A DNA stretch of 17,535 bases from DATATV01 sp035551355 (GCA_035551355.1 DASZNF010000120.1:1-17535), one strand, 5' to 3'; shown: positions 6,757-14,992, counted from the first letter of the stretch. The notes: generated by a model not told the origin, from the letters alone. Program-made: numbers and translations.

Positions 6757-7981
6757 GTCGGCCGATGCCTGCCGCCACCAGTTGGCCTGCGGCCACGAGC
6801 AAGATCATCCGGCGCGCGCCGAGCCACGGCACCAGTAGTCCGCCCGCCGCCGAGCCCAGGGCCAGCGCGGCGATCTTCAGGCTGGCCCCGGTGGTGGCCA
6901 CCTGAGCCAGCAGCGGGGCGGGGGAGTACCGCTGCCGGGTGGCGAACAGCGCGGGCAGGGCCGGTCCGTCGGCGAACCCGGCCAGCACGGCCGACGCCAG
7001 CAACCAGCCCAGCCCGGACGCCAGCGGCCATAACGCCAACGCGACGCCGTAGGCCGCGACCGCGCCGAACACGATCCGCTCCGGTGCTGTGCTGCGTAGC
7101 CGAGGGCTCAGCAGCAAGGTCGCGGCCATCCCGCCGACCTCGACGGCCGCCCAGACGAAACCCGCATCCCCGGCCGGCGCCCCGAGCGCGGCGGTGTGCA
7201 GCGGGAGGGCGACCACGAGCAGGCCGAGGAAGGCGTAGGCCAGCACGCTGGTGAGGGTGGCGGCGCGCAGGGGCGGGGTGCGCAGGAGGTGGGCCAGCCC
7301 GGCGCGAGCGGTGGTCAGGAGGGCCGAGGCCGAGGTTTGTTGTTCGCCGGCAACGGAAAGCGCCCGGATCGGCAGGGCGAGGGTGGCTATCGCGGCGAGC
7401 AGGGAGGCGATCGCGATCGCGCCGACCGCGGCGGCCGGGCCCAACGTTCCGGCGAGCAGACCGGCCACCGCCGGGCCGCCCAGCGCGGCGATGTTGAAGG
7501 TCACCGCGTCGACGATGTTGGCCCGGGCCAGCCGCTGGCCCTCCGCCAGCCGGGGCACCAGGCTGGAGAAGCCGCCACTGGTCAGCGGCAGGCACAGCCC
7601 GGCCAGGGTGGTCAGCCCGACCACCGCCACCGCGGGCACCCGGCCCGCCCCGGCGACCAGTCCCAGCACGACCAGCGCGAGCAGAATCTCGTTGCCCAGC
7701 AAGGCAAGTCGCGGTCGGCGCGCTCCGGCCAGCCAGGCGCCCAGCAACGGGCCGGTCAGCACCGCGGGCAGCGTGTACCCGGCCACCGCGGCCCCGGCCA
7801 GCACCGGATCGCCGGTGCGGGCCAGCACCAGCAGCACCACCGCGATGCCCACCATCTCGTCGGCCAACCGGGCCAGCGCGGCCGCGCAGGCGTACCGGCC
7901 TAATCCACGCACGAGATCCAGTCTCGCCCACGCTGTCCAGCGGTTTTCCGCGGCTGGAATCCGGTCGAACGACCAAGGCAC
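6695..7981 (-). CDS. MFS transporter
   Basis: This polytopic membrane protein of about 400-428 residues has ten to twelve hydrophobic segments rich in Ala, Leu, Gly and Val. It has a typical N-terminal half (LADEMVGIAVVLLVLARTG, then GYTLPAVLTGPLLGAWL) and a central hydrophilic loop near residues 205-225 (RALSVAGEQQTSASALL). It belongs to the major facilitator superfamily; the substrate cannot be told from sequence. The annotated start is a GTG at 7979-7981. An in-frame GTG at 7912 (VRGLGRYACAAALARLADEM) lies right before the first helix and may be the true start. It lies 74 bp downstream of acnR on the same strand and could be cotranscribed with it. The 3' end overlaps the DUF1707 gene by 62 bp. 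Confidence 0.85.
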   Translation of the reverse strand: MPWSFDRIPAAENRWTAWARLDLVRGLGRYACAAALARLADEMVGIAVVLLVLARTGDPVLAGAAVAGYTLPAVLTGPLLGAWLAGARRPRLALLGNEILLALVVLGLVAGAGRVPAVAVVGLTTLAGLCLPLTSGGFSSLVPRLAEGQRLARANIVDAVTFNIAALGGPAVAGLLAGTLGPAAAVGAIAIASLLAAIATLALPIRALSVAGEQQTSASALLTTARAGLAHLLRTPPLRAATLTSVLAYAFLGLLVVALPLHTAALGAPAGDAGFVWAAVEVGGMAATLLLSPRLRSTAPERIVFGAVAAYGVALALWPLASGLGWLLASAVLAGFADGPALPALFATRQRYSPAPLLAQVATTGASLKIAALALGSAAGGLLVPWLGARRMILLVAAGQLVAAGIGRLTTSGSASPPPADVPASTAP

Positions 7982-8055
7982 AGCCCGCCGGCCGACCCAA
8001 GGCGCGGCCCCGGAACCGTTGCCCAGCCCGAAAATGCGTGACGCAGCCGAACCGG

Positions 8056-8646
8056 TCAGCTACGGCGGTGCCTGCGCACCGTTTCCTCGACCAGATCCAG
8101 CACCGGATCCATGTCGTCCGCGGGCAGTCCCATCGCCAGGTGCGAGACCAACCCCTCCAACACCAGCTCCAGGAACCCGGCGAGCACGTCCACGTCCACG
8201 TCGTCGCGCAGGTTGCCCGCGGCGCGCTGGCGCAGCAGCCGGTCCCGGGTGGCCTCGGTCAGCTGCTGGGAGCGTTCGGCCCAGCGGGCCCGGAAGTCGG
8301 GGTCGGTGCGCAGCCGCCGGGACACCTCCAGCCGGGTGCCCAGCCACTCGGCCGGGTGGTCCACCTCGGCGCCGGAGCGCTGTGCCAGCAGGTCGCGCAT
8401 CACCTGCACCAGGCCCTGTTCGGCGACCACCTCGGCCATCCGGTGCGCGTCGTCCTCGGCCAGGGCAAGGAAAAGCGACTCCTTGTCCCGGAAATGGTGG
8501 AAGATCGCCCCCCGGGACAGGCCGGTCGCCTCTTCCAGCCTGCGCACCGTGGCGCCCTCGTAGCCGTACCGGGCGAAGCAGGCCCGGGATCCGTCGAGGA
8601 TCTGTCGCCGACGAGCGTCGAGGTGATCCTGGCTGACCCTGGGCAT
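8056..8646 (-). CDS. acnR: TetR-family aconitase repressor AcnR
   Basis: This 196-residue TetR-family regulator has its DNA-binding helix-turn-helix at about residues 15-55 (RRRQILDGSRACFARYGYE, then GATVRRLEEATGLSRGAIFHH). The phrases GYEGATVRRLEEATG-SRGAIFHHF-DKE-LFLALA and RMAEVV match, as I recall it, AcnR of Corynebacterium glutamicum (188 residues), which represses the aconitase gene acn. A fragment of acn lies at the right end of this window on the same strand, but about 7 kb away. The ATG at 8644-8646 gives the usual MPRVSQDHL start. An in-frame ATG at 8676 would fit a leaderless transcript, because TACGGT lies five bases before it. A perfect palindrome in the promoter suggests autoregulation. 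The opposite-strand egtA starts 167 bp away. Confidence 0.85.
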   Translation of the reverse strand: MPRVSQDHLDARRRQILDGSRACFARYGYEGATVRRLEEATGLSRGAIFHHFRDKESLFLALAEDDAHRMAEVVAEQGLVQVMRDLLAQRSGAEVDHPAEWLGTRLEVSRRLRTDPDFRARWAERSQQLTEATRDRLLRQRAAGNLRDDVDVDVLAGFLELVLEGLVSHLAMGLPADDMDPVLDLVEETVRRHRRS

Positions 8647-8680
8647 CCCCGAATCGTTCCAGGCTGGGCCCACCATTGCA

Positions 8681-8696
8681 AACCGTACGTACGGTT
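8681..8696. promoter_or_regulatory. Perfect 16-bp palindrome, likely AcnR autoregulatory operator
   Basis: AACCGTACGTACGGTT is perfectly self-complementary, and a further C-G pair lies beyond one mismatch. It covers the minus-strand -10-like TACGGT (8682-8687) of acnR. TetR-family proteins often bind such a dyad in their own promoter; that AcnR is the protein that binds it is an inference. It is also 118 bp upstream of egtA, so an effect on egtA cannot be excluded. Confidence 0.65.
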
Positions 8697-8813
8697 CGAG
8701 TGTCTTGACGGTTACGAAGTCCTTGCCGTCATCCTTCGTTCGTGCGGTTGTCGGACCCCACGGGTAGCGTCGGATGCCGACCCACATGGTCCCACCAGCG
8801 AAGGTGATCGACA

Positions 8814-10055
8814 ATGACCGCGTTGCCGGCAAAACCGGCAGCCGACCCGACTGCCCCGACGCTGCACGATCGTGCCGCCGCCGAGGCGTACGTCGCGTCG
8901 GTCTGCTTCAAACACGGGCCGCCGCAACTGGTCGGCGCGGAACTCGAGTGGACGGTGCACTACGCCGGCCGACCGCGTCGATCGCTTCACCTGCCCGATC
9001 TCGTCGCGGCTCTCGCCGCACACGCTCCGACCACGGTGAACCCCACCAGCCCGCAGGTTCCACTGCGCAACGGTTCCCTGGTGACCGTCGAACCCGGCGG
9101 TCAGGTCGAGATCTCCGCTCCTCCCCAGCAGTCGCTGAGCACCCTCCTCTCCGCCGTCGCGGCCGATGCCGCCGAACTGGCCACCCTGCTCGACAAGGGC
9201 GGGCTGGTCCTCGGCCGCCACGGTTTCGACACCCACCGTGTCCCCAACCGGTTGCTGTCCACCCCGCGCTACTCCGCCATGGACGAGGCGTTCTCCGCCC
9301 TCGGCCCGGACGGCCTGGCCTGGATGTGCGCCACCGCAGGACTGCAGGTGTGCCTGGACGTGGGCTTACCCGACCGGATCGCGCCCCGCTGGGCCGCGGT
9401 CAACGCGCTCGGGCCGGTGCTCTCCGCGCTGTTCGCCAATACCGGCCCACCAGCCGGACAACGCGATTCCTGGGTCTCGGCGCGGATGCGCGCGATGCTG
9501 CGCGCCGATCCGGCCCGCACCGCGCCGGTCGACGTCGACGAGGCCGACCCGGCGGGCTCCTGGGCCCGGCTGGCGGTGGACGCACCGGTGTTGTGCGTGC
9601 GCCGACCGGATGGGAACTGGGCGCCCTCGCGCCCGGTCAGTTTCGCCGAATGGATCGACGGCGCCCTGGACACCAAGCCCACCCTGGACGACCTGGACTA
9701 CCACCTGTCCACGTTGTTCCCGCCGGTGCGGCCCCGGGGCTACCTGGAGGTCCGGTACCTGGACAGTCAGCCCGACGGGGAGTGGATCGCCCCGGTCGCG
9801 CTGCTGACCGCGCTGTTCGCCGACGAGTCCACTGTGGACGCCGCGCTGGCCGCGGCCCGCCCGGCCGCCGACCGCTGGCTGCCCGCCGCCCGGGACGGCC
9901 TGGCCGACCCGCTGCTGGCCGAGGCCGCCGACGCGGTTCTCGACGTGGCCATCACCGCCATTCCGGACAACACCGACCTGACCGGGGACGCGGTCGAACA
10001 GGTCGTCGGCTTGCTGGCACGGCGTCGACGCATATCGGGAGGGGAACGATCATGA
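8814..10055 (+). CDS. egtA: Ergothioneine biosynthesis glutamate-cysteine ligase EgtA
   Basis: This 413-residue protein belongs to the glutamate-cysteine ligase 2 group and makes gamma-glutamylcysteine from glutamate, cysteine and ATP, the sulfur donor used by EgtB. Family signatures are LVGAELEWTVHY at 39-50 (acidic residues of the active site), LRNGSLVTVEPGGQVEISAPP (nucleotide and metal region), ALGPDGLAWMCATAGLQVCLD and RPRGYLEVRYLDSQP. The ATG at 8814 has GAAGGTG as a ribosome site about seven bases upstream. It is the first gene of an egtABCD operon in the mycobacterial order and shares ATGA with egtB. The mRNA start is unclear: TTGACG at 8705-8710 has no good -10, and TAGCGT at 8765-8770 has no good -35. 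Confidence 0.92.
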   Translation: MTALPAKPAADPTAPTLHDRAAAEAYVASVCFKHGPPQLVGAELEWTVHYAGRPRRSLHLPDLVAALAAHAPTTVNPTSPQVPLRNGSLVTVEPGGQVEISAPPQQSLSTLLSAVAADAAELATLLDKGGLVLGRHGFDTHRVPNRLLSTPRYSAMDEAFSALGPDGLAWMCATAGLQVCLDVGLPDRIAPRWAAVNALGPVLSALFANTGPPAGQRDSWVSARMRAMLRADPARTAPVDVDEADPAGSWARLAVDAPVLCVRRPDGNWAPSRPVSFAEWIDGALDTKPTLDDLDYHLSTLFPPVRPRGYLEVRYLDSQPDGEWIAPVALLTALFADESTVDAALAAARPAADRWLPAARDGLADPLLAEAADAVLDVAITAIPDNTDLTGDAVEQVVGLLARRRRISGGERS

Positions 10056-11386
10056 CCACGAGCATCGGCCCGGAACTGGGCATCGAGAAGCTGCGCGACG
10101 AGGTGGCCGGCCGGCTGGCCGGCACCCGGCGGCGCACCGCGCTGCTGACCGAATCGGTCGACGAGCACGACCTGATCCGCCAGCACTCCAAGCTGATGTC
10201 CCCACTGGTGTGGGATCTCGCGCACATCGGCAACCAGGAGGAACTCTGGCTGGTCCGCGACGTCGGCGGCCGGGAACCACTGCGCCAGGACATCGACGAG
10301 CTCTACGACGCCTTCCAGCACCCTCGCGCGACGCGGCCGTCGCTGCCGCTGCTGGACCCGGCCCAGTCCCGCGCCTACGTGCGGGAGGTGCGGGAGAAGG
10401 TGCTCGACGTGCTGGCCGCCTCGCCGTTGGAGGGGCGGAAGCTGCTGGACACCGCGTTCGCCTTCGGCATGATCATCCAGCACGAGCAGCAGCACGACGA
10501 GACCATGCTGGCCACCCACCAGCTGCGCACCGGCGCCCCGGTGCTGCACGCGCCCAACCCGCCGGCCGCGCCCCCGGGCGTGCTCGCGGCCGAGGTGTTC
10601 GTCGCGGGCGGGCCGTTCACCATGGGCACCGACACCGAACCGTGGGCGCTGGACAACGAGCGCCCCGCGCACCAGGTGGACGTGCCCGCCTACGTCATCG
10701 ACGCCGCGCCGGTGTCCAACGGCGAGTACCAGCGGTTCATCGCCGCGGGCGGCTACGAGGACCCGAAGTGGTGGAGCGAGGCGGGCTGGGCCCACCGGAC
10801 CAGGGCCGGGCTGACCGCGCCCCGGTTCTGGCAGCGCGACGGCCAGGGCTGGACCCGGACCCGGTTCGGCGTGACCGAGCCCGTGCCGGCCGGGGAACCG
10901 GTGGTGCACGTGTGCTTCTACGAGGCCGAGGCGTACGCGGCCTGGGCGGGCAAGCGGCTGCCCACCGAGGCCGAGTGGGAGAAGGCGGCCCGGTTCGACC
11001 CGGCCACCGGCCGCTCCCGGCGGTTCCCGTGGGGCGACGAGGAACCGACCGAGCGGCACGCCAACCTCGGCCAGCGGCACCTGCGCCCGGCCCCGGTCGG
11101 CGCCTACCCGGACGGGGCCTCGCCGCTGGGCGTGCGGCAGCTGATCGGCGACGTGTGGGAGTGGACCAGCTCGGACTTCCACGGCTACCCGGGCTTCGAG
11201 GTGTTCCCGTATCCGGAGTACTCCAAGGTGTTCTTCGGGCCGGACTACAAGATGCTGCGTGGCGGCTCGTTCGGCACCGACACCACCGCGGTGCGCGGCA
11301 CGTTCCGCAACTGGGACTACCCGATCCGGCGGCAGATCTTCGCCGGGTTCCGGTGTGCCCGCGATCCGCGGCCCGAGGAGCGTTAG
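10052..11386 (+). CDS. egtB: Ergothioneine sulfoxide synthase EgtB
   Basis: This 444-residue non-haem iron enzyme joins gamma-glutamylcysteine and hercynine with O2 to give gamma-glutamyl-hercynylcysteine sulfoxide. The N-terminal DinB-like domain carries the iron ligands His58 (WDLAHIGNQEE), His144 and His148 (QHEQQHDETM). The C-terminal formylglycine-generating-enzyme-like domain runs from about 180 to the end (GGPFTMGTDTEPW, KRLPTEAEWEKAARF, GDVWEWTSSDF). N420-W421-D422 near the C-terminus fit the Trp415/Asp416 hercynine-contact region of the Mycolicibacterium thermoresistibile enzyme. Tyr379 may be the catalytic tyrosine (Tyr377 there), though the spacing differs by a few residues. It overlaps egtA by ATGA, and egtC starts on the base after its stop codon. 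Confidence 0.95.
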   Translation: MTTSIGPELGIEKLRDEVAGRLAGTRRRTALLTESVDEHDLIRQHSKLMSPLVWDLAHIGNQEELWLVRDVGGREPLRQDIDELYDAFQHPRATRPSLPLLDPAQSRAYVREVREKVLDVLAASPLEGRKLLDTAFAFGMIIQHEQQHDETMLATHQLRTGAPVLHAPNPPAAPPGVLAAEVFVAGGPFTMGTDTEPWALDNERPAHQVDVPAYVIDAAPVSNGEYQRFIAAGGYEDPKWWSEAGWAHRTRAGLTAPRFWQRDGQGWTRTRFGVTEPVPAGEPVVHVCFYEAEAYAAWAGKRLPTEAEWEKAARFDPATGRSRRFPWGDEEPTERHANLGQRHLRPAPVGAYPDGASPLGVRQLIGDVWEWTSSDFHGYPGFEVFPYPEYSKVFFGPDYKMLRGGSFGTDTTAVRGTFRNWDYPIRRQIFAGFRCARDPRPEER

Positions 11387-12139
11387 GTGTGCCGGCACCT
11401 GGCTTACCTCGGCCCGCCCGAGTCGATTTCCGCACTGGTAACCGAGCCGGCACATTCGTTGCTGCGGCAGAGTTACGCGCCACGGGACATGCGCGGGGGC
11501 GGGACCGTCAACGCCGACGGCTTCGGTGTCGGCTGGTTTCCCGGTGACGGCGACGATCCGGTGCGGTACCGGCGTCCCGATCCACTGTGGACGGACGCCG
11601 GTTTCGCCGAACTGGCCGGCACGGTGCGCAGTCCCGCCGTGCTGGCCGCGGTCCGCTCGGCCACCGTCGGCATGCCGGTGACCGAGCAGGCGTGCGCCCC
11701 GTTCGCCTGGCAGCGCTGGCTGTTCAGCCACAACGGGGTGGTCCGCGGCTGGCCGGACTCGATGGCCGCCCTGGCCGCCGGGCTGCCGGTCACCGACCTG
11801 CTCACCATGCCCGCACCGACCGACGCGGCGCTGCTGTTCCTGTTGCTGCGCAACCGGTTGCGGGCCGGAGAGAAGGCCGAACCGGCGGTGGCCGAACTGG
11901 TCACCGAGGTGGCCGCGGCCGCGCCGGACTCCCGGCTCAACCTGTTGCTCACCGACGGCGACACCGTGCTGGCCACCGCCTGGGGCCATGCGTTGTCCGT
12001 GCTGCGCAAGCCGGACCGGGTGGTCATCGCCTCCGAACCCTACGACGCCGACCCTGGCTGGCAGCCGGTGCCCGATCGGCACCTGGTGGTCGCCGACCGC
12101 ACCGAACTGGCCATACACCCCCTGGGAGACCCGCAGTGA
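11387..12139 (+). CDS. egtC: Ergothioneine biosynthesis amidohydrolase EgtC
   Basis: This 250-residue class II glutamine-amidotransferase-type Ntn hydrolase removes the gamma-glutamyl group from the EgtB product. Cys2 directly after the initiator (MCRHLAYLGP) would become the N-terminal nucleophile. NADGFGVGWF at 42-51 and FSHNGVVRGW at 113-122 are the conserved substrate-pocket and oxyanion motifs. The GTG start begins on the first base after the TAG of egtB, and the TGA stop overlaps the GTG of egtD (GTGA), so translation is probably coupled along the operon. No separate ribosome site is needed or obvious. Confidence 0.93.
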   Translation: MCRHLAYLGPPESISALVTEPAHSLLRQSYAPRDMRGGGTVNADGFGVGWFPGDGDDPVRYRRPDPLWTDAGFAELAGTVRSPAVLAAVRSATVGMPVTEQACAPFAWQRWLFSHNGVVRGWPDSMAALAAGLPVTDLLTMPAPTDAALLFLLLRNRLRAGEKAEPAVAELVTEVAAAAPDSRLNLLLTDGDTVLATAWGHALSVLRKPDRVVIASEPYDADPGWQPVPDRHLVVADRTELAIHPLGDPQ

Positions 12140-13110
12140 ACGAGCCGGTGATCGAGAACCACCTCGGCGATGACCATCTCGCCAACGCCCTGCGCGAGGA
12201 CGTGCTGGCCGGTCTGCTGAACACGCCGAAAACCCTTCCCCCCAAATGGTTCTACGACGCGCGAGGCAGCGAACTGTTCGAAAAGATCACCGAACTGCCC
12301 GAGTACTACCCGACCCGGGCGGAACGGGAGATCCTGCGCGACCGCTCGCCCGAGATCGCCGGGCTGACCGGGGCGGCCACCCTCGTCGAACTGGGCTCCG
12401 GCTCGTCGGAGAAGACCCGGCTGTTGCTGGATGCGTTGCGCGCCAACGGTTCGCTGCGGGAGTTCGTGCCGCTGGACGTGTCCCCGGTGGCACTGCGCGA
12501 ATCGGCCACGGCGATCGCGCTGGACTATCCGGGGCTGAAGGTGCACGGCGTGGTCGGCGACTTCACCGAACACCTCGACCTGCTGCCCGGCACCGGGCCG
12601 CGGGTGGTGGCCTTCCTTGGCGGCACCATCGGCAACCTGCTGCCCGGCGAGCGGGCCAAGTTCCTGGCCGGGGTGCGCGACGTGCTTGAGCCGGGGGAGT
12701 GGCTGCTGCTGGGCACCGACCTGGTCAAGGACAGCGACGTGCTGGTGCGTGCCTATGATGACGCCGCCGGGGTGACCGCCGAATTCAACCGGAACGTGCT
12801 GCGGGTGCTCAACCGCGAACTGGATGCCGACTTCGAGGTCGACGCCTTCGACCACGTCGCGGTGTGGGACGCGGCGCGCAACCGGATCGAGATGCGGCTG
12901 CGCGCCGGCCGGGACATGCTGGTGCGGCTGTCCGCGCTGGGGGTCGAGGTGCCCTTCGCGGCCGGTGAGGAACTGCGCACCGAGGTGTCCGCGAAGTTCC
13001 GCCGCGACGGGGTGCGGGAGGAACTGCTCGGCGCGGGTTTCGAGCTCGCGCAGTGGTGGACCGATGCGGATGGCCGGTTCGGCGTGTCGCTGGCCAGGGC
13101 GGTGGTCTGA
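12136..13110 (+). CDS. egtD: L-histidine N-alpha-methyltransferase EgtD
   Basis: This 324-residue SAM-dependent enzyme trimethylates histidine to hercynine, the committed step. The SAM site is LVELGSGSSEKTRLLLDAL at 83-101, followed by PLDVSP at 112-117 and FLGGTIGNL at 160-168. The histidine-binding residues known from the M. smegmatis enzyme (Tyr56, Asn166, Tyr206, Glu282, Ser284) all appear to be kept with a one-residue offset: Tyr57 in EYYPTR, Asn167 in GTIGN, Tyr207 in RAYDD, and Glu283 and Ser285 in RTEVSAKF. It should therefore be a true histidine methyltransferase. The GTG start overlaps the egtC stop as GTGA. The methyltransferase gene downstream follows after 19 bp. Confidence 0.95.
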   Translation: MNEPVIENHLGDDHLANALREDVLAGLLNTPKTLPPKWFYDARGSELFEKITELPEYYPTRAEREILRDRSPEIAGLTGAATLVELGSGSSEKTRLLLDALRANGSLREFVPLDVSPVALRESATAIALDYPGLKVHGVVGDFTEHLDLLPGTGPRVVAFLGGTIGNLLPGERAKFLAGVRDVLEPGEWLLLGTDLVKDSDVLVRAYDDAAGVTAEFNRNVLRVLNRELDADFEVDAFDHVAVWDAARNRIEMRLRAGRDMLVRLSALGVEVPFAAGEELRTEVSAKFRRDGVREELLGAGFELAQWWTDADGRFGVSLARAVV

Positions 13111-13129
13111 CGGACCTGGAGGGGATCGG

Positions 13130-13927
13130 ATGGGCGGCGGCAGCACGGACTGGAGCCCTTGGCCACACGTTGAACTGCCGCCGGCCATCCGGCACGCCGC
13201 CGCGTTACTCGACGGGGTGCACGCCCCGTTGCTCGTGCGCGGCTACCTGGACCTGCTGGGCACCGCGGAACCGGCCCGGCCGCGCGGGCCGATCCAGTCG
13301 CTGATGCTGACCCGGCTGGTGCCCGCGGTGTACCAGCGGCTGTGGCGGCCGGTGCTGGGTCAGCTGGTGAAGGGGCCGCTGGGGCCCAGCGACTCGGCCG
13401 AGCGGGAACTGGCCCGGGAACTGCTGGACCTCACCGCCGGGGAAGTGCTGGTGGACGTGGCCTGCGGACCGGGCAACTTCACCCGGGCGCTGGCCCCGTC
13501 GGTCGGCGCCCGCGGGCTGGCACTGGGCGTGGACGCCTCGCCGACCATGCTGGAACGCGCGGTGGCCGACACCGATGCCGGCAACATCGCCTATCTGCGG
13601 GCGGACGCGGGCGATCTGCCGCTGCGGCCGGGCAGCGTGGACGCGATCGGCTGTTTCCTCGCCCTGCACCTGTTCGACGACCCGTTCCGGGCGGTGGACC
13701 GGATGACCGACGCGCTGGCCCCCGGCGGCCGGATCGCGCTGCACACCACCTGCGCCCGCGGCGAACAGGAACTGCAGTGGATCATGACCGAGCTGAGCCG
13801 CTACGGCGGTGTGCAGCTGTTCGGCCGGGAGGAACTGACCGACTGGCTGGAAAAGCTCGGGTTCATCGAGATCCGCCAGGAGGTGCACGGATTGATGCAG
13901 TTCGTGGGCGCGCGCCGGCCGGACTGA
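13130..13927 (+). CDS. Class I SAM-dependent methyltransferase, egt-linked
   Basis: This 265-residue protein has a Rossmann-type methyltransferase core from about residue 95. Motif I is LVDVACGPGNFTRAL (107-121), the acidic residue that binds the SAM ribose is probably Asp135 in GVDASPTML, and AYLRADAGDLPL and LAPGGRIALHT follow. The first 90 residues are a helical extension of unknown role. It resembles the broad methyltransferase-11 (UbiE-like) group; the substrate is unknown. The ATG at 13130 has a strong GGAGGGG six bases upstream and begins 19 bp after the egtD stop, so it is very likely on the egt mRNA. In mycobacteria the PLP lyase egtE sits at this point. It is not an EgtD paralogue, since the histidine-site motifs are missing. 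Confidence 0.85.
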   Translation: MGGGSTDWSPWPHVELPPAIRHAAALLDGVHAPLLVRGYLDLLGTAEPARPRGPIQSLMLTRLVPAVYQRLWRPVLGQLVKGPLGPSDSAERELARELLDLTAGEVLVDVACGPGNFTRALAPSVGARGLALGVDASPTMLERAVADTDAGNIAYLRADAGDLPLRPGSVDAIGCFLALHLFDDPFRAVDRMTDALAPGGRIALHTTCARGEQELQWIMTELSRYGGVQLFGREELTDWLEKLGFIEIRQEVHGLMQFVGARRPD

Positions 13928-13982
13928 GTTTTATTTCCTTCCCGGTTGCAACCCGGCCGGGGCAGGAGGCGTCGAGAAGGGT

Positions 13983-14936
13983 GTGTTCACCCCTCGCCCG
14001 ACGGACGAACTGGCCGACGCCGTCCGGATCGTGCCGCGCGCCGAAACCGTGCCGCCGCCCGCGTTTCCGACCGCCGACCCGATCGCCGATCCGGCTGCGA
14101 GTTCGGCGGCGAACCTGGCGGCGAACCCGGCTGGCGATCCCGGCGAGCCGGATTGCGGCGATTCGGAGTCCGGCGAGCCGAATTCCGCCGGTTCGAGGTC
14201 CGCCGATTCGGGGTCCGGCGGTTCGCGCTGGGCCATGGTGCGCTGGATCGGGCTGGCCGCGCTGCCCGCGGCGATCGCGGTGGCGGTGGGGGCGGCGCTG
14301 GTGGTGCCGCGCATCCCGGCTCCGACGGCCGCCCCGGCCGACGCCGAGATCGCCTTCGTCCGGGCCCAGATCGCCCGCGCGCTGGCCGTGGCCACCTCGG
14401 ACGTGGTGTTCCAGCGCTCGGTGGTGCGCACCTCGGGCAGCGCCGATCCGGTGCGGGAACAGGACCAGTTCTCCCTGGCCGACGGCAGCCGGATGCTGAC
14501 CAGCCGGCTCGACCCGGACACCGGAAGGCCCGAGTTCGCCGAACAGCGGGCCCGGGTTGGTGACGCCGAGAACATCACCGAGATCCACTACCCGGCCCGG
14601 TCCTACAGCCTCGACCACTACGCGGCCAGTGCCGCGCCCGCGCCGACCGCGCCCCCGGCCACCGAGGAGATCCGCGGCGAACTGGCCACCACCGGCCTGG
14701 AAGTCAGCAGCCGCAACGAGGTGATCGACGGCCAGCCCACCATCGAGCTGCGCGCGCCGGACGTGGACCTGTGGGTGGCCGCGGACAGCTACCTGCCGGT
14801 CCGGCTGGTCACCCACACCGGTGGCATGTCCGAGCAGGCCGACTATCACTGGCTGGCGCCGACCGCGGCTAGCCTGGCCCGGCTGACCGTGTCGGTGCCG
14901 CCCGGCTTCGCCCAGACCCGGGCCGCACTGAAGTGA
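13983..14936 (+). CDS. Single-pass membrane protein with repetitive linker, function unknown
   Basis: This 317-residue protein has three parts: a cytoplasmic-side segment (1-30) with a Pro/Ala/Ser/Gly-rich linker at 31-83, one transmembrane helix at about 86-109 (MVRWIGLAALPAAIAVAVGA), and an extracytoplasmic domain of about 200 residues. That domain (FVRAQIARALAVATSDVVF, then EIHYPARSYSLDHY, IELRAPDVDLWVAADSYLP) looks like the LolA/MucB-like or anti-sigma-associated sensor folds of actinobacteria, but I cannot assign a family. The GTG start at 13983 is weakly supported: AGGAGG at 13964-13969 is far and GAGAAGG is too close. It follows the methyltransferase by 55 bp on the same strand and could be in the egt operon or separately expressed. 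Confidence 0.75.
   Translation: MFTPRPTDELADAVRIVPRAETVPPPAFPTADPIADPAASSAANLAANPAGDPGEPDCGDSESGEPNSAGSRSADSGSGGSRWAMVRWIGLAALPAAIAVAVGAALVVPRIPAPTAAPADAEIAFVRAQIARALAVATSDVVFQRSVVRTSGSADPVREQDQFSLADGSRMLTSRLDPDTGRPEFAEQRARVGDAENITEIHYPARSYSLDHYAASAAPAPTAPPATEEIRGELATTGLEVSSRNEVIDGQPTIELRAPDVDLWVAADSYLPVRLVTHTGGMSEQADYHWLAPTAASLARLTVSVPPGFAQTRAALK
14157..14231 (+). repeat. Degenerate 15-bp tandem repeat encoding pentapeptides
   Basis: Five successive 15-bp units of related sequence (GGCGATTCGGAGTCC, GGCGAGCCGAATTCC, GCCGGTTCGAGGTCC, GCCGATTCGGGGTCC, GGCGGTTCGCGCTGG) run in frame with the membrane protein. They encode GDSES, GEPNS, AGSRS, ADSGS and GGSRW (residues 59-83). It forms a Ser/Gly linker just before the membrane helix. 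Confidence 0.75.
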
Positions 14937-14992
14937 ACGTGTTCCGGATCACCCGATAAGCCCAGGTTGTCCGATCCGGCCGGTGATCGTCC

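Noticed and set aside
8647..8832. An N-terminal extension of AcnR starting at 8832
   Set aside because: It would overlap the egtA start and cover the palindrome and promoter. The extra residues have no TetR homology, and known AcnR proteins start close to MPRVS.
8774..10051. An 870-residue EgtB with an N-terminal extension from 8774
   Set aside because: The extension is out of frame with egtA and is a shadow of it. The ATG at 10052, overlapping the egtA stop, gives a normal-length EgtB.
9767..12118. A 783-codon open frame on the minus strand across egtA-egtC
   Set aside because: It is antisense to three overlapping genes with clear motifs. Its translation is rich in Arg, Gly, His and Gln, with no domain, as expected for a high-GC shadow frame.
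14101..14230. R-R-F-x-V-R-type repeats read in a different plus-strand frame, resembling a pentapeptide-repeat protein
   Set aside because: They are the out-of-frame reading of the 15-bp DNA repeat that encodes the Ser/Gly linker. No ribosome site or separate gene fits.
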